The notes under the pieces were generated by a model. It saw nothing but the letters and a program-made list of their open reading frames with translations, did no database searches and had not been told where the DNA came from. Below, one piece after another: positions 19,146 through 27,998 of a DNA stretch of 64,000 nt. Origin of the DNA: Burkholderiaceae bacterium (lineage in GTDB: Bacteria > Pseudomonadota > Gammaproteobacteria > Burkholderiales > Burkholderiaceae); assembly GCA_947448415.1 (NCBI GenBank), contig CANFMT010000005.1, positions 43,061 to 107,060 of the forward strand, given 5' to 3'. The translations under genes and the position numbers were made by a program. The stretch's first letter is position 1; every line of letters starts with the position of its first letter.

Positions 19146-19874
19146 TTATCTAGGAAACCAAGGATTCTTAGAAAACCAACGGTCAAAAGTACGCAATAAT
19201 GACCGCTTATGTTTAGCCCAGCCTTTGATCGGTAGCCTTCCAGGTCTATCGGCAATTGTGGTTTGCACACCAGTGATATCAACGGGGTAGGGACTAATTG
19301 CCAAGAACTCTAATTGATGCTTCTGATGGTGCTCCAAGAAGTGGTCCAAAGGCTCATAGATTTCACTAGAGGTATCTATTAATACCTGTGCAGCGCTAGG
19401 GTTGAGTAAATAAGCTGTTGCACCAACCGCATCAGCCTTATTCCTCACTAAAGTGACGCCATCTAGACTATCTATTTCCTGAATTTTCTCCTGAGGCACA
19501 TTACTTAAGCCTTGCAGTCTTACTGCTCTCCAGTTTTCCTGATTGCCCATTAAAAAGCGTACAACATTCTCAAAGTGAGGCTGTAAACAAAAATCGTCCT
19601 CAAAAACAATTGTCGGAACATTTTTATCGACACATGCCTGCCATGCTTTTTTGTGAGATAAAAAACAGCCTAGTTCATTTGGCGTTAATTCAAAGCCCAA
19701 TAAATTTTTTACTTTTTCAGGCTTATATTCTTTTGGGATTTCAGTGAGGGCAGTTCCTCTAATAGCATCTAAAAACTGCCACTTCAAGCCAGTCTTATCT
19801 AGTTCAGCCCTGACCTTTTTCTGGCGATCATCAGAACCCGCTAAAGAAATCACTAGAATCTGAATTGCTGACAT
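19146..19874 (-). CDS. Glycosyltransferase family 25 protein
   Basis: A 242-residue protein with the LOS-biosynthesis/GT25 pattern: ILVISLAGSDDRQKKVRAEL at the N-terminus, FLDAIRG, LTPNELGCFLSHKKAWQ (about residues 81-97), then VPTIVFEDDFCLQP with the EDD metal-binding motif. Later AVGATAYLLNPSAAQVLID and PLDHFLEHHQ fit the same family. GT25 enzymes commonly add galactose or similar sugars to lipooligosaccharide. Its start codon shares one base with the stop of the DUF6492-like gene upstream (TAATG), so they are coupled. Confidence 0.85.
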   Translation of the reverse strand: MSAIQILVISLAGSDDRQKKVRAELDKTGLKWQFLDAIRGTALTEIPKEYKPEKVKNLLGFELTPNELGCFLSHKKAWQACVDKNVPTIVFEDDFCLQPHFENVVRFLMGNQENWRAVRLQGLSNVPQEKIQEIDSLDGVTLVRNKADAVGATAYLLNPSAAQVLIDTSSEIYEPLDHFLEHHQKHQLEFLAISPYPVDITGVQTTIADRPGRLPIKGWAKHKRSLLRTFDRWFSKNPWFPR

Positions 19875-20773
19875 TAGATATAACTTTGTAAAAAACGAAG
19901 GGTCTTTTTAACACTTTTTAGCAGGCGAGAAGGTAATGATTTTGAGCTTGCGCCCAAAGAAAGATTGGATTCCCAGTTAGATTGATATAGAACGCCCAGA
20001 TAATTCAATTTAAGCTTATCTTCAGTTTCGCCTAGCCGCTTCATAATGAAATATTGCCAATCATAGTGATAGACCCTAAATAAAGGCTCAATGGCAAGCA
20101 ATGGAATGGCATGATATTTCAACAGTGCCTCACCATATATTAGGGTTTCGGGATAATCTGGGGTCACCATATCCCACAGACTAATCCCGTTAGGTACTAA
20201 GTATTCGCGATCAAGCGACTCCCATACTTTTGCTGACCATATAAAAGGGGCCGGCGCGCAATAGAATTCAGGGCCCGACCTTTCAAATAAAGTTTGCACT
20301 CTTTTTGCTTCAGCTCGTAAATTAGCTGCTGCCTTTGCTTCTCCGCGATTATTTGCCAATTGAAAATACTCTTTATTTTGATGGAGCACCGTAAAAGGTG
20401 TGCCATCCTTAGCAATGAAATCTGACTTTTGGAATGGTCGAATAAAAACACAATCAGAATCTAGACACAAATAATTTTGAGTCAACCCTAATCGCCAAAA
20501 TTCAGACTTAATAATTGCCTGCGATAAACCACCCGACATAGCCTCGTACTTTTGTATTGAGGCCCTTGGATTAGAGGCCACAATATCTTCATCGGCCACC
20601 CATATATATCCATCTTCACCAACAATTTCAGACAAAATATCTCGATCAGATTTTGGTGTGGATATATAGAACGGCATCCTATCTACATTAAATTTCTCAA
20701 TCGAAGATAGCAATCTTTTCAGACGCAAAAAATCATTGCGATAGGACTTGCAGTAGAGAACAAAATCTTTCAA
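19874..20773 (-). CDS. DUF6492-like putative glycosyltransferase
   Basis: A 299-residue protein. The core LGLTQNYLCLDSDCVFIRPF contains a DSD (DXD-type) motif preceded by hydrophobic strand residues, as in nucleotide-diphospho-sugar transferases of the DUF6492 type. The beginning, FVLYCKSYRNDFLRLKRLLSSI, suits a GT-A Rossmann-like start. A basic C-terminal helix (SRLLKSVKKTLRFLQ) could attach to the membrane. Placed between two other transferase genes on the minus strand. The assignment to DUF6492 is from pattern memory and should be treated as likely rather than certain; the substrate is unknown. Confidence 0.62.
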   Translation of the reverse strand: MKDFVLYCKSYRNDFLRLKRLLSSIEKFNVDRMPFYISTPKSDRDILSEIVGEDGYIWVADEDIVASNPRASIQKYEAMSGGLSQAIIKSEFWRLGLTQNYLCLDSDCVFIRPFQKSDFIAKDGTPFTVLHQNKEYFQLANNRGEAKAAANLRAEAKRVQTLFERSGPEFYCAPAPFIWSAKVWESLDREYLVPNGISLWDMVTPDYPETLIYGEALLKYHAIPLLAIEPLFRVYHYDWQYFIMKRLGETEDKLKLNYLGVLYQSNWESNLSLGASSKSLPSRLLKSVKKTLRFLQSYI

Positions 20774-20794
20774 TGGGCTACCTATTATTTGCTT

Positions 20795-22144
20795 TCATTT
20801 GCTTTTAATTGTAGACAGAATCTGTGCAACGGCTTGATTAACACCTAATGGTTGCCATTTTGGCTCAATCAAATTATGTCCCTTCCAATCCAACCAAATT
20901 CTTTCAATTGCCATATTAATACCAGCACTATCACCGTTGTGGCTTAAGTAAGCGCCTCGCTCGGATAGCATTTCATCTAACTGGGGGTTGCGGTGAGTGA
21001 TCCCCCAAATAGGGCGTCCAGTCCACAAATATTCGTAAAACTTAGATGGAATATATTCAGCGCACCACTCATCATTACCATGAAGCAAGATCAATACATC
21101 TGCCTCTTGCATTTTCTCTACTACGCGCTCGCGCCCAGACTTTCCTGTATGAGGATCTTTTTCTAGTCGCCCATGTGCAATCATGAGATCTTGATAGCCA
21201 TATTGCTTAACAGCTTCAACTGTTAATTCGTCTAAAGCAGCACCATAAGCATGAACCCGGATCTTTTCACGTGCCTCTGGATATTTTTTAAATAAAGAGT
21301 CTAATGCATGCAAAATTGTAGAAAGCGAACGATCTTTAGCTAAAGAACCAGAGTGAGATAGATTTAATGTATCGGAGTATTGATGGGGCTTAGCGGCGAT
21401 AAGACCACCCGGAGGCTCCGCGCCTGGCAAAACCATAAAACCATGTGCGTTACCTATTGTATTGAGGTTGGTATTTCTAACTTTGGCATAGTGCATAGCG
21501 CCATCCGTAAACCACCAAACAAAATCAGCATGCCGAATAATTTGCTTTTCTAGGTAGTACCTAAATCCTGCGTCTCGATTTTTGGGCTTTTCAAGGCCGA
21601 CATCAGTTGAGCTTTTACGAATTACTAATGGATCATGTATCTCAACAATCCATTTGATCCCTGTAAACTTCTTAAGCCATAACCCTGCTAAGTGAGCAGA
21701 CCAAGCGCCACCAGTTGAATACACTAAATCAATTTTTCCATCGCGAATGAGCCTATATCCATGAATGAAAGCCGGCATCGCCCATGACCACTGGCTGGAG
21801 TAGCCAAGCAATAATTTTTCAAGACCAATAAATGGTGCCAATAAAATGGAAACGGTTCTAGTTAAAAACCTGTAAACAAAGCCGCGGCCATATTGATTGG
21901 CAATCCAATGACGAAAATCAAAACGAAATGCAGCCGGCCCCCAAGCCAAAAACTGGCGGTGCGGAAATCTCTGATCTTTAATCCCTGTTATGGCACTAAA
22001 AACAATAGGTTTAATGCCATCTTCCAGGAGGTAAGGAATTTTATCGGTGATTGTCTGGCTAGCGGCTCGGCCATCCATATTGAAACCATGGGACAAAATC
22101 AACCAGCGCTTAGGTGCTGAAGCTATTGATTGTGTAGAAACCAT
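20795..22144 (-). CDS. Glycosyltransferase (GT-B, family 4-like)
   Basis: A 449-residue protein. An N-terminal RWLILSHGFNMDGRAASQT resembles the substrate-side loop of GT-B enzymes. The middle region IDLVYSTGGAWSAHLAGLWL and IKWIVEIHDPLVIRKSS matches family 4 transferases. Toward the C-terminus, ADVLILLHGNDEWCAEYIPSKFYEYLWTGRP (long motif, key residues E and PSKxYEYL) is the typical donor-binding segment. It lies between the DUF6492-like gene and pyrB, where many relatives carry a dihydroorotase-like pyrC. Donor and acceptor are unknown. Confidence 0.75.
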   Translation of the reverse strand: MVSTQSIASAPKRWLILSHGFNMDGRAASQTITDKIPYLLEDGIKPIVFSAITGIKDQRFPHRQFLAWGPAAFRFDFRHWIANQYGRGFVYRFLTRTVSILLAPFIGLEKLLLGYSSQWSWAMPAFIHGYRLIRDGKIDLVYSTGGAWSAHLAGLWLKKFTGIKWIVEIHDPLVIRKSSTDVGLEKPKNRDAGFRYYLEKQIIRHADFVWWFTDGAMHYAKVRNTNLNTIGNAHGFMVLPGAEPPGGLIAAKPHQYSDTLNLSHSGSLAKDRSLSTILHALDSLFKKYPEAREKIRVHAYGAALDELTVEAVKQYGYQDLMIAHGRLEKDPHTGKSGRERVVEKMQEADVLILLHGNDEWCAEYIPSKFYEYLWTGRPIWGITHRNPQLDEMLSERGAYLSHNGDSAGINMAIERIWLDWKGHNLIEPKWQPLGVNQAVAQILSTIKSK

Positions 22145-22159
22145 GTATTTGTGGGAGCT

Positions 22160-23107
22160 TTAGTTACCCGCGACAATTGACATCACTGCCATGCGCACCG
22201 CAATCCCAAAGGTCACTTGATTTAGGATGACTGACTGTGGGCCATCAGCCACTATAGAATCGATTTCTACACCACGATTCATGGGGCCTGGGTGCATCAC
22301 GATAGCATCAGATTTTGCCAAAGCCAGTCTATTCGTATTTAAGCCATATTGCTTGAAAAATGAATCGCCCTCTGGTACCTGTCCAGCTTCCATGCGCTCC
22401 TTCTGAATACGCAATGTCATCACAACATCGACATCTTTTAAGCCTTCTTCCATAGAGTGGTAAACCTTAACACCCATCATATTTAAATCGCTCGGCAATA
22501 AACTTTCAGGACCAATCGCACGAATATCCTCGCAACCTAAAGTAGTCAATGCGTGAATATTGGATTTAGCGACGCGGCTGTGAACAATATCGCCAATAAT
22601 CGCTACCTTTAAGCCTTTGAAATTCTGCTTAAAGTGGCGCATCGTATACATATCCAATAAGCCTTGCGTCGGATGTTGATGGCTACCATCACCAGCATTA
22701 ACCACGTGCACGTGTGCCGGTACATGATTAGCAATCTCAATAGGGGCCTTTGATACACTGTGACGGACAACAAAAATATCTGCTTGCATAGCTACTAAGT
22801 TATCAATCGTATCCAACAAGCTTTCGCCTTTAGCAGTCGACGAGGTCGAGATATCTAAATTAATAACGTCAGCAGACAATCGTTTTGCAGCGATCTCAAA
22901 AGTAGTTCGGGTACGTGTCGAGTTTTCAAAAAACAAATTAAAAACGCTTTTACCGCGCAGCAAAGGAACTTTCTTTACCTCACGCGATGGATCAGTCACA
23001 CTGACAAACTGTTGTGCAGTATCCAAAATATGAAGAATTTGCTCTTTAGGAAGCCCCTCTAGAGTAAGAAGGTGAGTGAGCTCGCCGGCCGCATTAAATT
23101 GGTTCAT
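22160..23107 (-). CDS. pyrB: Aspartate carbamoyltransferase catalytic subunit
   Basis: Joins carbamoyl phosphate and aspartate in pyrimidine synthesis. The 315-residue protein shows the carbamoyl-phosphate site [19 protein letters not shown] (about residues 60-78), [18 protein letters not shown], and the C-terminal [13 protein letters not shown] aspartate-side loop. Its ATG shares a base with the pyrR stop (TAATG), so pyrR-pyrB are coupled. No pyrI regulatory subunit and no pyrC-like gene follow; a glycosyltransferase gene starts 15 bases downstream. In several proteobacteria the enzyme needs an inactive PyrC' partner for assembly, so the absence is notable. Confidence 0.95.
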   Translation of the reverse strand: MNQFNAAGELTHLLTLEGLPKEQILHILDTAQQFVSVTDPSREVKKVPLLRGKSVFNLFFENSTRTRTTFEIAAKRLSADVINLDISTSSTAKGESLLDTIDNLVAMQADIFVVRHSVSKAPIEIANHVPAHVHVVNAGDGSHQHPTQGLLDMYTMRHFKQNFKGLKVAIIGDIVHSRVAKSNIHALTTLGCEDIRAIGPESLLPSDLNMMGVKVYHSMEEGLKDVDVVMTLRIQKERMEAGQVPEGDSFFKQYGLNTNRLALAKSDAIVMHPGPMNRGVEIDSIVADGPQSVILNQVTFGIAVRMAVMSIVAGN

Positions 23108-23607
23108 TAAACTCGCTCCTCCAGGACAAAACTGAACTTATCAGCCGCATCTCTTTCTAAAACTAAAATTTGTTGATCAGGCACCTGAACTACTTCAGCT
23201 ACAAAATCAGCACTAACAGGCAGCTCACGCTTACAGCGATCAGCCAACACCATCAATTCCACTTGGGCGGGGCGTCCAAAATCAAATAATTCATTTAAAG
23301 CGGCCCTAACAGTCCTGCCGGTTAGCAAAACATCGTCAATCAAAATCACGTTTGCACCATTCACATCAAATGGTAAATGCGTTGACATCGTACTAGCAGA
23401 ACGCAAGGCTGTCATACCCTTCTCTGCATAATCATCACGATGGAAGGCAACATTAATCACGCCATAGTGAGGTAATCCCAAATCTTTAGCTAAACGCTCT
23501 GCAATCCAAGCACCTCCCATTGCTAGGCCAGCCAACTCAAAAGGGCCTAGTTGCGCTCTTTTGAGCAAATTTTCTAGTAGTTTTTTGTATAACAGTTCAG
23601 CATTCAT
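23107..23607 (-). CDS. pyrR: PyrR: pyr operon regulator / uracil phosphoribosyltransferase
   Basis: A 166-residue phosphoribosyltransferase-fold protein. The PRPP-binding loop is [18 protein letters not shown] (about residues 86-103). In Bacillus PyrR binds pyr mRNA to cause attenuation and also has UPRTase activity; in proteobacteria the regulatory role is less established. It is the third gene of a yqgE-ruvX-pyrR-pyrB run on the minus strand, about 50 bases after ruvX, and couples into pyrB. No obvious attenuator hairpin was recognised in that gap. Confidence 0.92.
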   Translation of the reverse strand: MNAELLYKKLLENLLKRAQLGPFELAGLAMGGAWIAERLAKDLGLPHYGVINVAFHRDDYAEKGMTALRSASTMSTHLPFDVNGANVILIDDVLLTGRTVRAALNELFDFGRPAQVELMVLADRCKRELPVSADFVAEVVQVPDQQILVLERDAADKFSFVLEERV

Positions 23608-23659
23608 TCTTTAGTTCCAACACTATTTGCTTTATTTTCTTATCAAAACCAACTTAGTC

Positions 23660-24076
23660 TTACTCTGCGAAAAATTGCTCCAAAATAATCGCTGCAGAGT
23701 GCGCATCTAGATTGTCCCGCATCTTGGAATCCCCCCCCAAAACTGCTGAGGTATAACGCTCATCAACCCATGTCACAGCCAGTCCAAAGCGGCCATGCAG
23801 TTGGTTACCAAAACGCTTGGCCTTAGCTGTCATTTCATGTTCAGCACCATCTGGATGGATTGGGAGGCCCACGACCAAGCTCTTTGGCGCCCACTCGGTA
23901 ATGAGATCACCAATTTCCCGAAACAAAACATCGATATTAGGAGCTGCTATGGTCTTAAGTGGTTGTCCGCTTTTAGACACTGAATTGCCGACTGCTACGC
24001 CAACCCTACGCGAACCGTAATCAAAAGCCATTACTGTGAATGGCTCACTAGCTAAATCATCGACTAAATTAGGCAT
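23660..24076 (-). CDS. ruvX: Holliday junction resolvase-like protein RuvX (YqgF)
   Basis: An RNase H-fold nuclease implicated in 16S rRNA 5'-end processing (YqgF). Motifs are VMAFDYGSRRVGVAVGN (first catalytic Asp), LVVGLPIHPDGAEHEMTAKA and WVDERYTSAVL (Glu), ending in NLDAHSAAIILEQFF (last Asp). I choose ATG 24076 (138 residues, MPNLVDD), which overlaps the end of yqgE by 8 bases with a GAGGCGGGG element upstream. An ATG at 24109 would add 11 unconserved residues inside yqgE. A run of eight C residues at about 23730 encodes a Gly-Gly pair and is in frame. Confidence 0.9.
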   Translation of the reverse strand: MPNLVDDLASEPFTVMAFDYGSRRVGVAVGNSVSKSGQPLKTIAAPNIDVLFREIGDLITEWAPKSLVVGLPIHPDGAEHEMTAKAKRFGNQLHGRFGLAVTWVDERYTSAVLGGDSKMRDNLDAHSAAIILEQFFAE

Positions 24077-24713
24077 GCCCCGCCTCGCCAGAAAGATCAG
24101 ATAAATCAAATCCTAAATGACTCATTGCCTTTTGATAGCGCTGACTATAAGGTGTATTAAAAATAATCTCACTCATTTGCTCGCGCAATAACGGTACATT
24201 GATCCAGCCATTTAAAGAAATTTCTTCTTCCAGCTGACCCGCTCCCCAACCTGCATACCCCAAGGTCATCAGAAATTTTCTGGGCCCATTACCCACAGCA
24301 ACATCTTCCAATACATCCTTAGAGGTAGTCATTGTGAGGCCACCTGGAATAATCAAGGAGGAGCTATAAGAAAGATGAGGATTAGACTCATGCAGAACAA
24401 ATCCGCGCTCAACTTGTACAGGGCCTCCGAAATAAACGGATTGGTCTAGCTGAGGCGCAATCTCTAACTTCAGCTCAACCTTATCAAAAAGAGTAGCTAA
24501 ATTGAGTTCAGTAGGTTTATTCACAACCAAGCCCATGGCACCCTTTTCTGTATGTTCAAAAAGGTAAATAACCGAACCTGCAAAATTAGGGTCCACCATG
24601 CCTGGCATGGCAACTAAAAATTGATTAGCCAAATGATCGGCAGAAAAAGAAATTGAGCTCTCTGGCGTAGACGCTTTATCTGAAGCAGGGGGTGCTTTTT
24701 TAGCAGAGCTCAT
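24069..24713 (-). CDS. YqgE/AlgH family protein (UPF0301)
   Basis: A protein of about 214 residues of the conserved but poorly understood YqgE/AlgH family, usually placed before ruvX. Core motifs are LANQFLVAMPGMVDPNFAGS, VIYLFEHTEKGAMGLVVNKP and VYFGGPVQVERGFVLH. The homology begins about 25 residues after ATG 24713, preceded by a Ser/Ala/Lys-rich variable segment. An upstream ATG at 24773 would overlap the ElyC-like gene by 38 bases and is less likely. In Pseudomonas AlgH has been linked to alginate regulation, but its biochemical role is unclear. Confidence 0.9.
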   Translation of the reverse strand: MSSAKKAPPASDKASTPESSISFSADHLANQFLVAMPGMVDPNFAGSVIYLFEHTEKGAMGLVVNKPTELNLATLFDKVELKLEIAPQLDQSVYFGGPVQVERGFVLHESNPHLSYSSSLIIPGGLTMTTSKDVLEDVAVGNGPRKFLMTLGYAGWGAGQLEEEISLNGWINVPLLREQMSEIIFNTPYSQRYQKAMSHLGFDLSDLSGEAGHA

Positions 24714-24735
24714 ATAGAACCATTTTACAGAATAT

Positions 24736-25554
24736 CTAGATTTTTCCTGTCGCCCAATACGCCAAAAGGCCAATTAACTCATGTACTAACTTATTCCAAT
24801 TTTGAACCCCATCCTCTAGGTCAAACCTATCCCATCGAAGATGATTTCCTGTTTGATAGTCGACGGGTATGGGAATGACTGAAATACCCTGCTTCTGGAA
24901 TATCTTTACAGATCTATACATATGGCTGGCTGATGTGATCAAAAGCCAAGGCTTTAACGCGCCCGATTCATTGGTTGACCCCAACTCAGCAATCATGGGC
25001 TTCATATAGAGAAAGTTCTCAAAGGTATTTCGAGATTGATTTTCGTAATGGGCCATAGCCTCATTCAAACCTTGTTCTTGTACAAGTTGCTTGAATGCAT
25101 CAGCCTCTGATAAACCTTTAGGTGAAAGTCTGCCAGAGTAGCCGCTAAATATATAAGGTAGATTTGGATATTTTCGAATCAGCTCAAACACTTTAGTAAT
25201 CCGTTCTGCAGCCGAATAAATCGAGACCTCTCCTCGATCAAGAGCAATTTGACCGCCCTCTATGGCACCGCCTAAAACAATAATTCCGCCAATCTCACCC
25301 TCAGAGATCTGCGCAATAGAAGTTTTTGGTACAGCATCCTCAAGCGCCCTCAAGAACACTTCTGAAGTCGGCACCCATCCAACTAGAACTAAATCAATTA
25401 GTGCAAGTAGTAGAAACCTCTTACAAAGATGAGGCTTTCTGAGGGATAAAAACAATAAGCTAAGCGGCAAAAAAATAAGGAGCCAATTAAGTGGCTCAAT
25501 GCAAAATTGCACTACTTTCGAGAGAATAAAAAAGATCGTATCCATATTTATCAT
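24736..25554 (-). CDS. YdcF/ElyC-like DUF218 membrane protein
   Basis: About 272 residues: two N-terminal transmembrane helices (roughly LSKVVQFCIEPLNWLLIFLP and the FLLLALIDLVLVGWV stretch), then the DUF218 domain with GGIIVLGGAIEGG, a conserved Glu/Asn-rich middle (YENQSRNTFENF) and LLITSASHMYRSVKIFQKQG. ElyC in E. coli affects peptidoglycan or lipid-carrier handling, so an envelope role is likely. Start codon is uncertain: ATG 25554, ATG 25545 or GTG 25572. It is divergent from the photolyase gene. Confidence 0.83.
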   Translation of the reverse strand: MINMDTIFFILSKVVQFCIEPLNWLLIFLPLSLLFLSLRKPHLCKRFLLLALIDLVLVGWVPTSEVFLRALEDAVPKTSIAQISEGEIGGIIVLGGAIEGGQIALDRGEVSIYSAAERITKVFELIRKYPNLPYIFSGYSGRLSPKGLSEADAFKQLVQEQGLNEAMAHYENQSRNTFENFLYMKPMIAELGSTNESGALKPWLLITSASHMYRSVKIFQKQGISVIPIPVDYQTGNHLRWDRFDLEDGVQNWNKLVHELIGLLAYWATGKI

Positions 25555-25621
25555 CGATCTTAACCCGATCACAGATCAATGCTGTCAGCAGTTTGTACAA
25601 ATAAGCCCTAATATAGAGCCT

Positions 25622-27094
25622 ATGCAAAAAGCACTCGTTTGGCTCCGTCGTGACCTTCGTCTTTATGACAATGCCGCGCTTCACCATGCCCTGAAACAAA
25701 GTAAGCAGGTATGGCTGGCGTTTATTTTTGATACTGACATCCTAAAGCCTCTTCTCAAGGGGGATTTAGACTCTAAAGGTTTAAAGCATGACCGTAGGGT
25801 AGATTTCATATGGCAAGGATTAAAACAAATTGACGAGGAGCTTCGTCAATTAGGAGGCGGACTTATTGTTCGATTTGGCAAACCAACTGAATGCGTTCCT
25901 CAAATTGCCAAAGAATTAGGTGTGGATGCGGTATTTACAAATCACGACTATGAGCCTTCTGCAATTACTCGTGACGAAAAAGTCAGCGCTCTACTTGAAA
26001 AACTGGGTATTCAATTTTTAGATTTCAAAGACCAAGTGATTTTTGAAAAGAAAGAAATGCTCACTAACTCCAATACTGTTTTTTCGATCTTTACTCCATA
26101 CAAAAATAATTGGCTAAAAACACTGCAAGAAAAAGATTTGGCAGCTTACGAATGTTCTCCAACCCCTAATCAATATGCTGCTATCCCCAAAAAATTAGAT
26201 GACCATTTGCTCTCACTTGAATCCATGGGATTTTGTGCAACCGGCATAGAAACCTATTTGCCACCTGGCTCAGAAGGTGGGCAAGCATTTTTAGAAGACT
26301 TTCTATCTCGTATCGATCAGTACCAAATTGGCCGTGACTTTCCTGCAATTAAAGGCGTTAGTTACCTATCTACACATTTACGCTTTGGTATGCTCTCTAT
26401 AAGAGGCTTAGTACGGGAGGCTCATCGGCGTATGCTAGCTGGGAGCATGGGAGCCACGATTTGGTTAAGCGAACTAATCTGGCGTGATTTTTATTTCATG
26501 ATTCTTTCGAATCACCCACGACTTGCCGAGGGCGCTTCGTTTAAACCAGATTATGACAATATCGTCTGGGAAAGTGGCGCTACTGCTAAAAAACTATTTA
26601 CCGCCTGGTGCCAAGGAAAAACTGGTTATCCGCTGATTGATGCGGCCATGCATCAACTCAATCAAAGCGGTTACATGCACAATCGTCTACGCATGGTGGT
26701 TGCTAGCTTCTTAACAAAAGATCTTGGAATTGATTGGAGATGGGGTGAGGCGTATTTTGCTGAACACCTTAATGACTTTGAGCTTTCTTCGAATAATGGT
26801 GGTTGGCAATGGGCCTCGTCATCGGGATGTGATGCTCAACCCTACTTCCGCATCTTTAACCCCATCACTCAATCCGAAAAATTTGATTCTGAAGGCAAAT
26901 TCATTCGGCGCTATTTACCTCAGTTAGATAAGCTTTCTAAGAAATCTATTCATGCTCCCTGGCAGGCTGGGCACATTGAACTTGAAGCAGCTGGAATTAA
27001 ACTCGGGCGGGACTACCCTTTACCAGTAGTTGATCATGATGAAGCGCGCAAAAAGACCTTGGTTCGCTACAGCATTGTCAAAAAAGTAGCTTAA
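25622..27094 (+). CDS. phrB: Deoxyribodipyrimidine photolyase
   Basis: A 490-residue FAD-dependent DNA repair enzyme of the cryptochrome/photolyase family that splits UV-induced pyrimidine dimers using light. Seen are the antenna domain start KALVWLRRDLRLYDNAAL, then in the helical FAD domain LSELIWRDFYFMIL, KTGYPLIDAAMHQLNQSGYM, HNRLRMVVASFLTKDLGIDW and GGWQWASSSGCDAQPYFRIF, all class I CPD signatures. The start is set at ATG 25622 (MQKALVW); upstream in-frame sequence overlaps the divergent gene and is not conserved. UV repair suits a surface-water bacterium. Confidence 0.93.
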   Translation: MQKALVWLRRDLRLYDNAALHHALKQSKQVWLAFIFDTDILKPLLKGDLDSKGLKHDRRVDFIWQGLKQIDEELRQLGGGLIVRFGKPTECVPQIAKELGVDAVFTNHDYEPSAITRDEKVSALLEKLGIQFLDFKDQVIFEKKEMLTNSNTVFSIFTPYKNNWLKTLQEKDLAAYECSPTPNQYAAIPKKLDDHLLSLESMGFCATGIETYLPPGSEGGQAFLEDFLSRIDQYQIGRDFPAIKGVSYLSTHLRFGMLSIRGLVREAHRRMLAGSMGATIWLSELIWRDFYFMILSNHPRLAEGASFKPDYDNIVWESGATAKKLFTAWCQGKTGYPLIDAAMHQLNQSGYMHNRLRMVVASFLTKDLGIDWRWGEAYFAEHLNDFELSSNNGGWQWASSSGCDAQPYFRIFNPITQSEKFDSEGKFIRRYLPQLDKLSKKSIHAPWQAGHIELEAAGIKLGRDYPLPVVDHDEARKKTLVRYSIVKKVA

Positions 27095-27132
27095 CTGCCT
27101 CATACTTTCTGATTTACGCTTTAAGATAAGGC

Positions 27133-27972
27133 ATGAGCAAGATCTATGCTGTGGGTGACGTACAAGGATGTGCGCCCTCACTTAAAGCCCTCGTCAAAAA
27201 ACTTCCTAAAAAATCGAAAATGATTTTTTTGGGGGACTTAGTCAATCGGGGCCCCGATTCACTTGGGGCGCTCAGGCAACTCAAATCACTACAAGAAACC
27301 GGTCATGCAGAATGCATACTTGGCAATCACGACCTACACCTTCTAGCTATTGACGCCGGCCTTCGGAAAACAAAAGGTTTGGATACTGTTGAGCCAATTT
27401 TGATGGCCCCAGATCGGGCCGATCTCATACGCTGGATTCGGAACCGCCCAATGGCTTTAAGTAATGGCAAAGTTTTGACTGTACATGCGGGTGTATTGCC
27501 TCAGTGGGACTTACAGCAAACAATCGAGTGCGCTAAGGAAGTCGAAAAAGTTCTTCGAGGTAAATCTTATAAAGAATTTCTTGCCAATATGTATGGCAAT
27601 CTACCTAATAAATGGAGTAATTCTTTAAAAGGATACGAGCGCTTACGCCTGATCACTAATGCCTTAACCAGAATGCGCTTTTGCACTCCTGGCGGTCAAA
27701 TGGAGTTTGAAAGTAAAGAAGGTTTAGAGCAAGGACCTAAAGGCTATATCCCTTGGTTTCAAGCACCCAAAAGAAAAACAGCCGATACCCTCATTTACTT
27801 TGGGCACTGGTCTACTCTGGGGCTACTGCGCCATGACAATGTAATCGGCTTAGATACTGGCTGTGTATGGGGTGGCAAGCTAACCGCCATGGAAATTTCA
27901 GATTCAAATACAGACCAGAAAAATCTAGAGATTATTCAGGTGAATGGTTATAACCACCCACTCAAAATGTAA
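27133..27972 (+). CDS. apaH: Bis(5'-nucleosyl)-tetraphosphatase (symmetrical)
   Basis: Hydrolyses Ap4A to two ADP and can also remove nucleoside caps from RNA. The 279-residue metallophosphatase contains YAVGDVQGCAPSLKALV (first metal motif), KMIFLGDLVNRGPDSLGAL (second), CILGNHDLHLLA (third) and VLTVHAGVLPQWD (fourth). GLDTGCVWGGKLTAME ends the domain. It is located 38 bases after phrB on the same strand and convergent with hemL. Confidence 0.94.
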   Translation: MSKIYAVGDVQGCAPSLKALVKKLPKKSKMIFLGDLVNRGPDSLGALRQLKSLQETGHAECILGNHDLHLLAIDAGLRKTKGLDTVEPILMAPDRADLIRWIRNRPMALSNGKVLTVHAGVLPQWDLQQTIECAKEVEKVLRGKSYKEFLANMYGNLPNKWSNSLKGYERLRLITNALTRMRFCTPGGQMEFESKEGLEQGPKGYIPWFQAPKRKTADTLIYFGHWSTLGLLRHDNVIGLDTGCVWGGKLTAMEISDSNTDQKNLEIIQVNGYNHPLKM

Positions 27973-27998
27973 TTCACGGTCCTACTTTTCGTTTTTGC

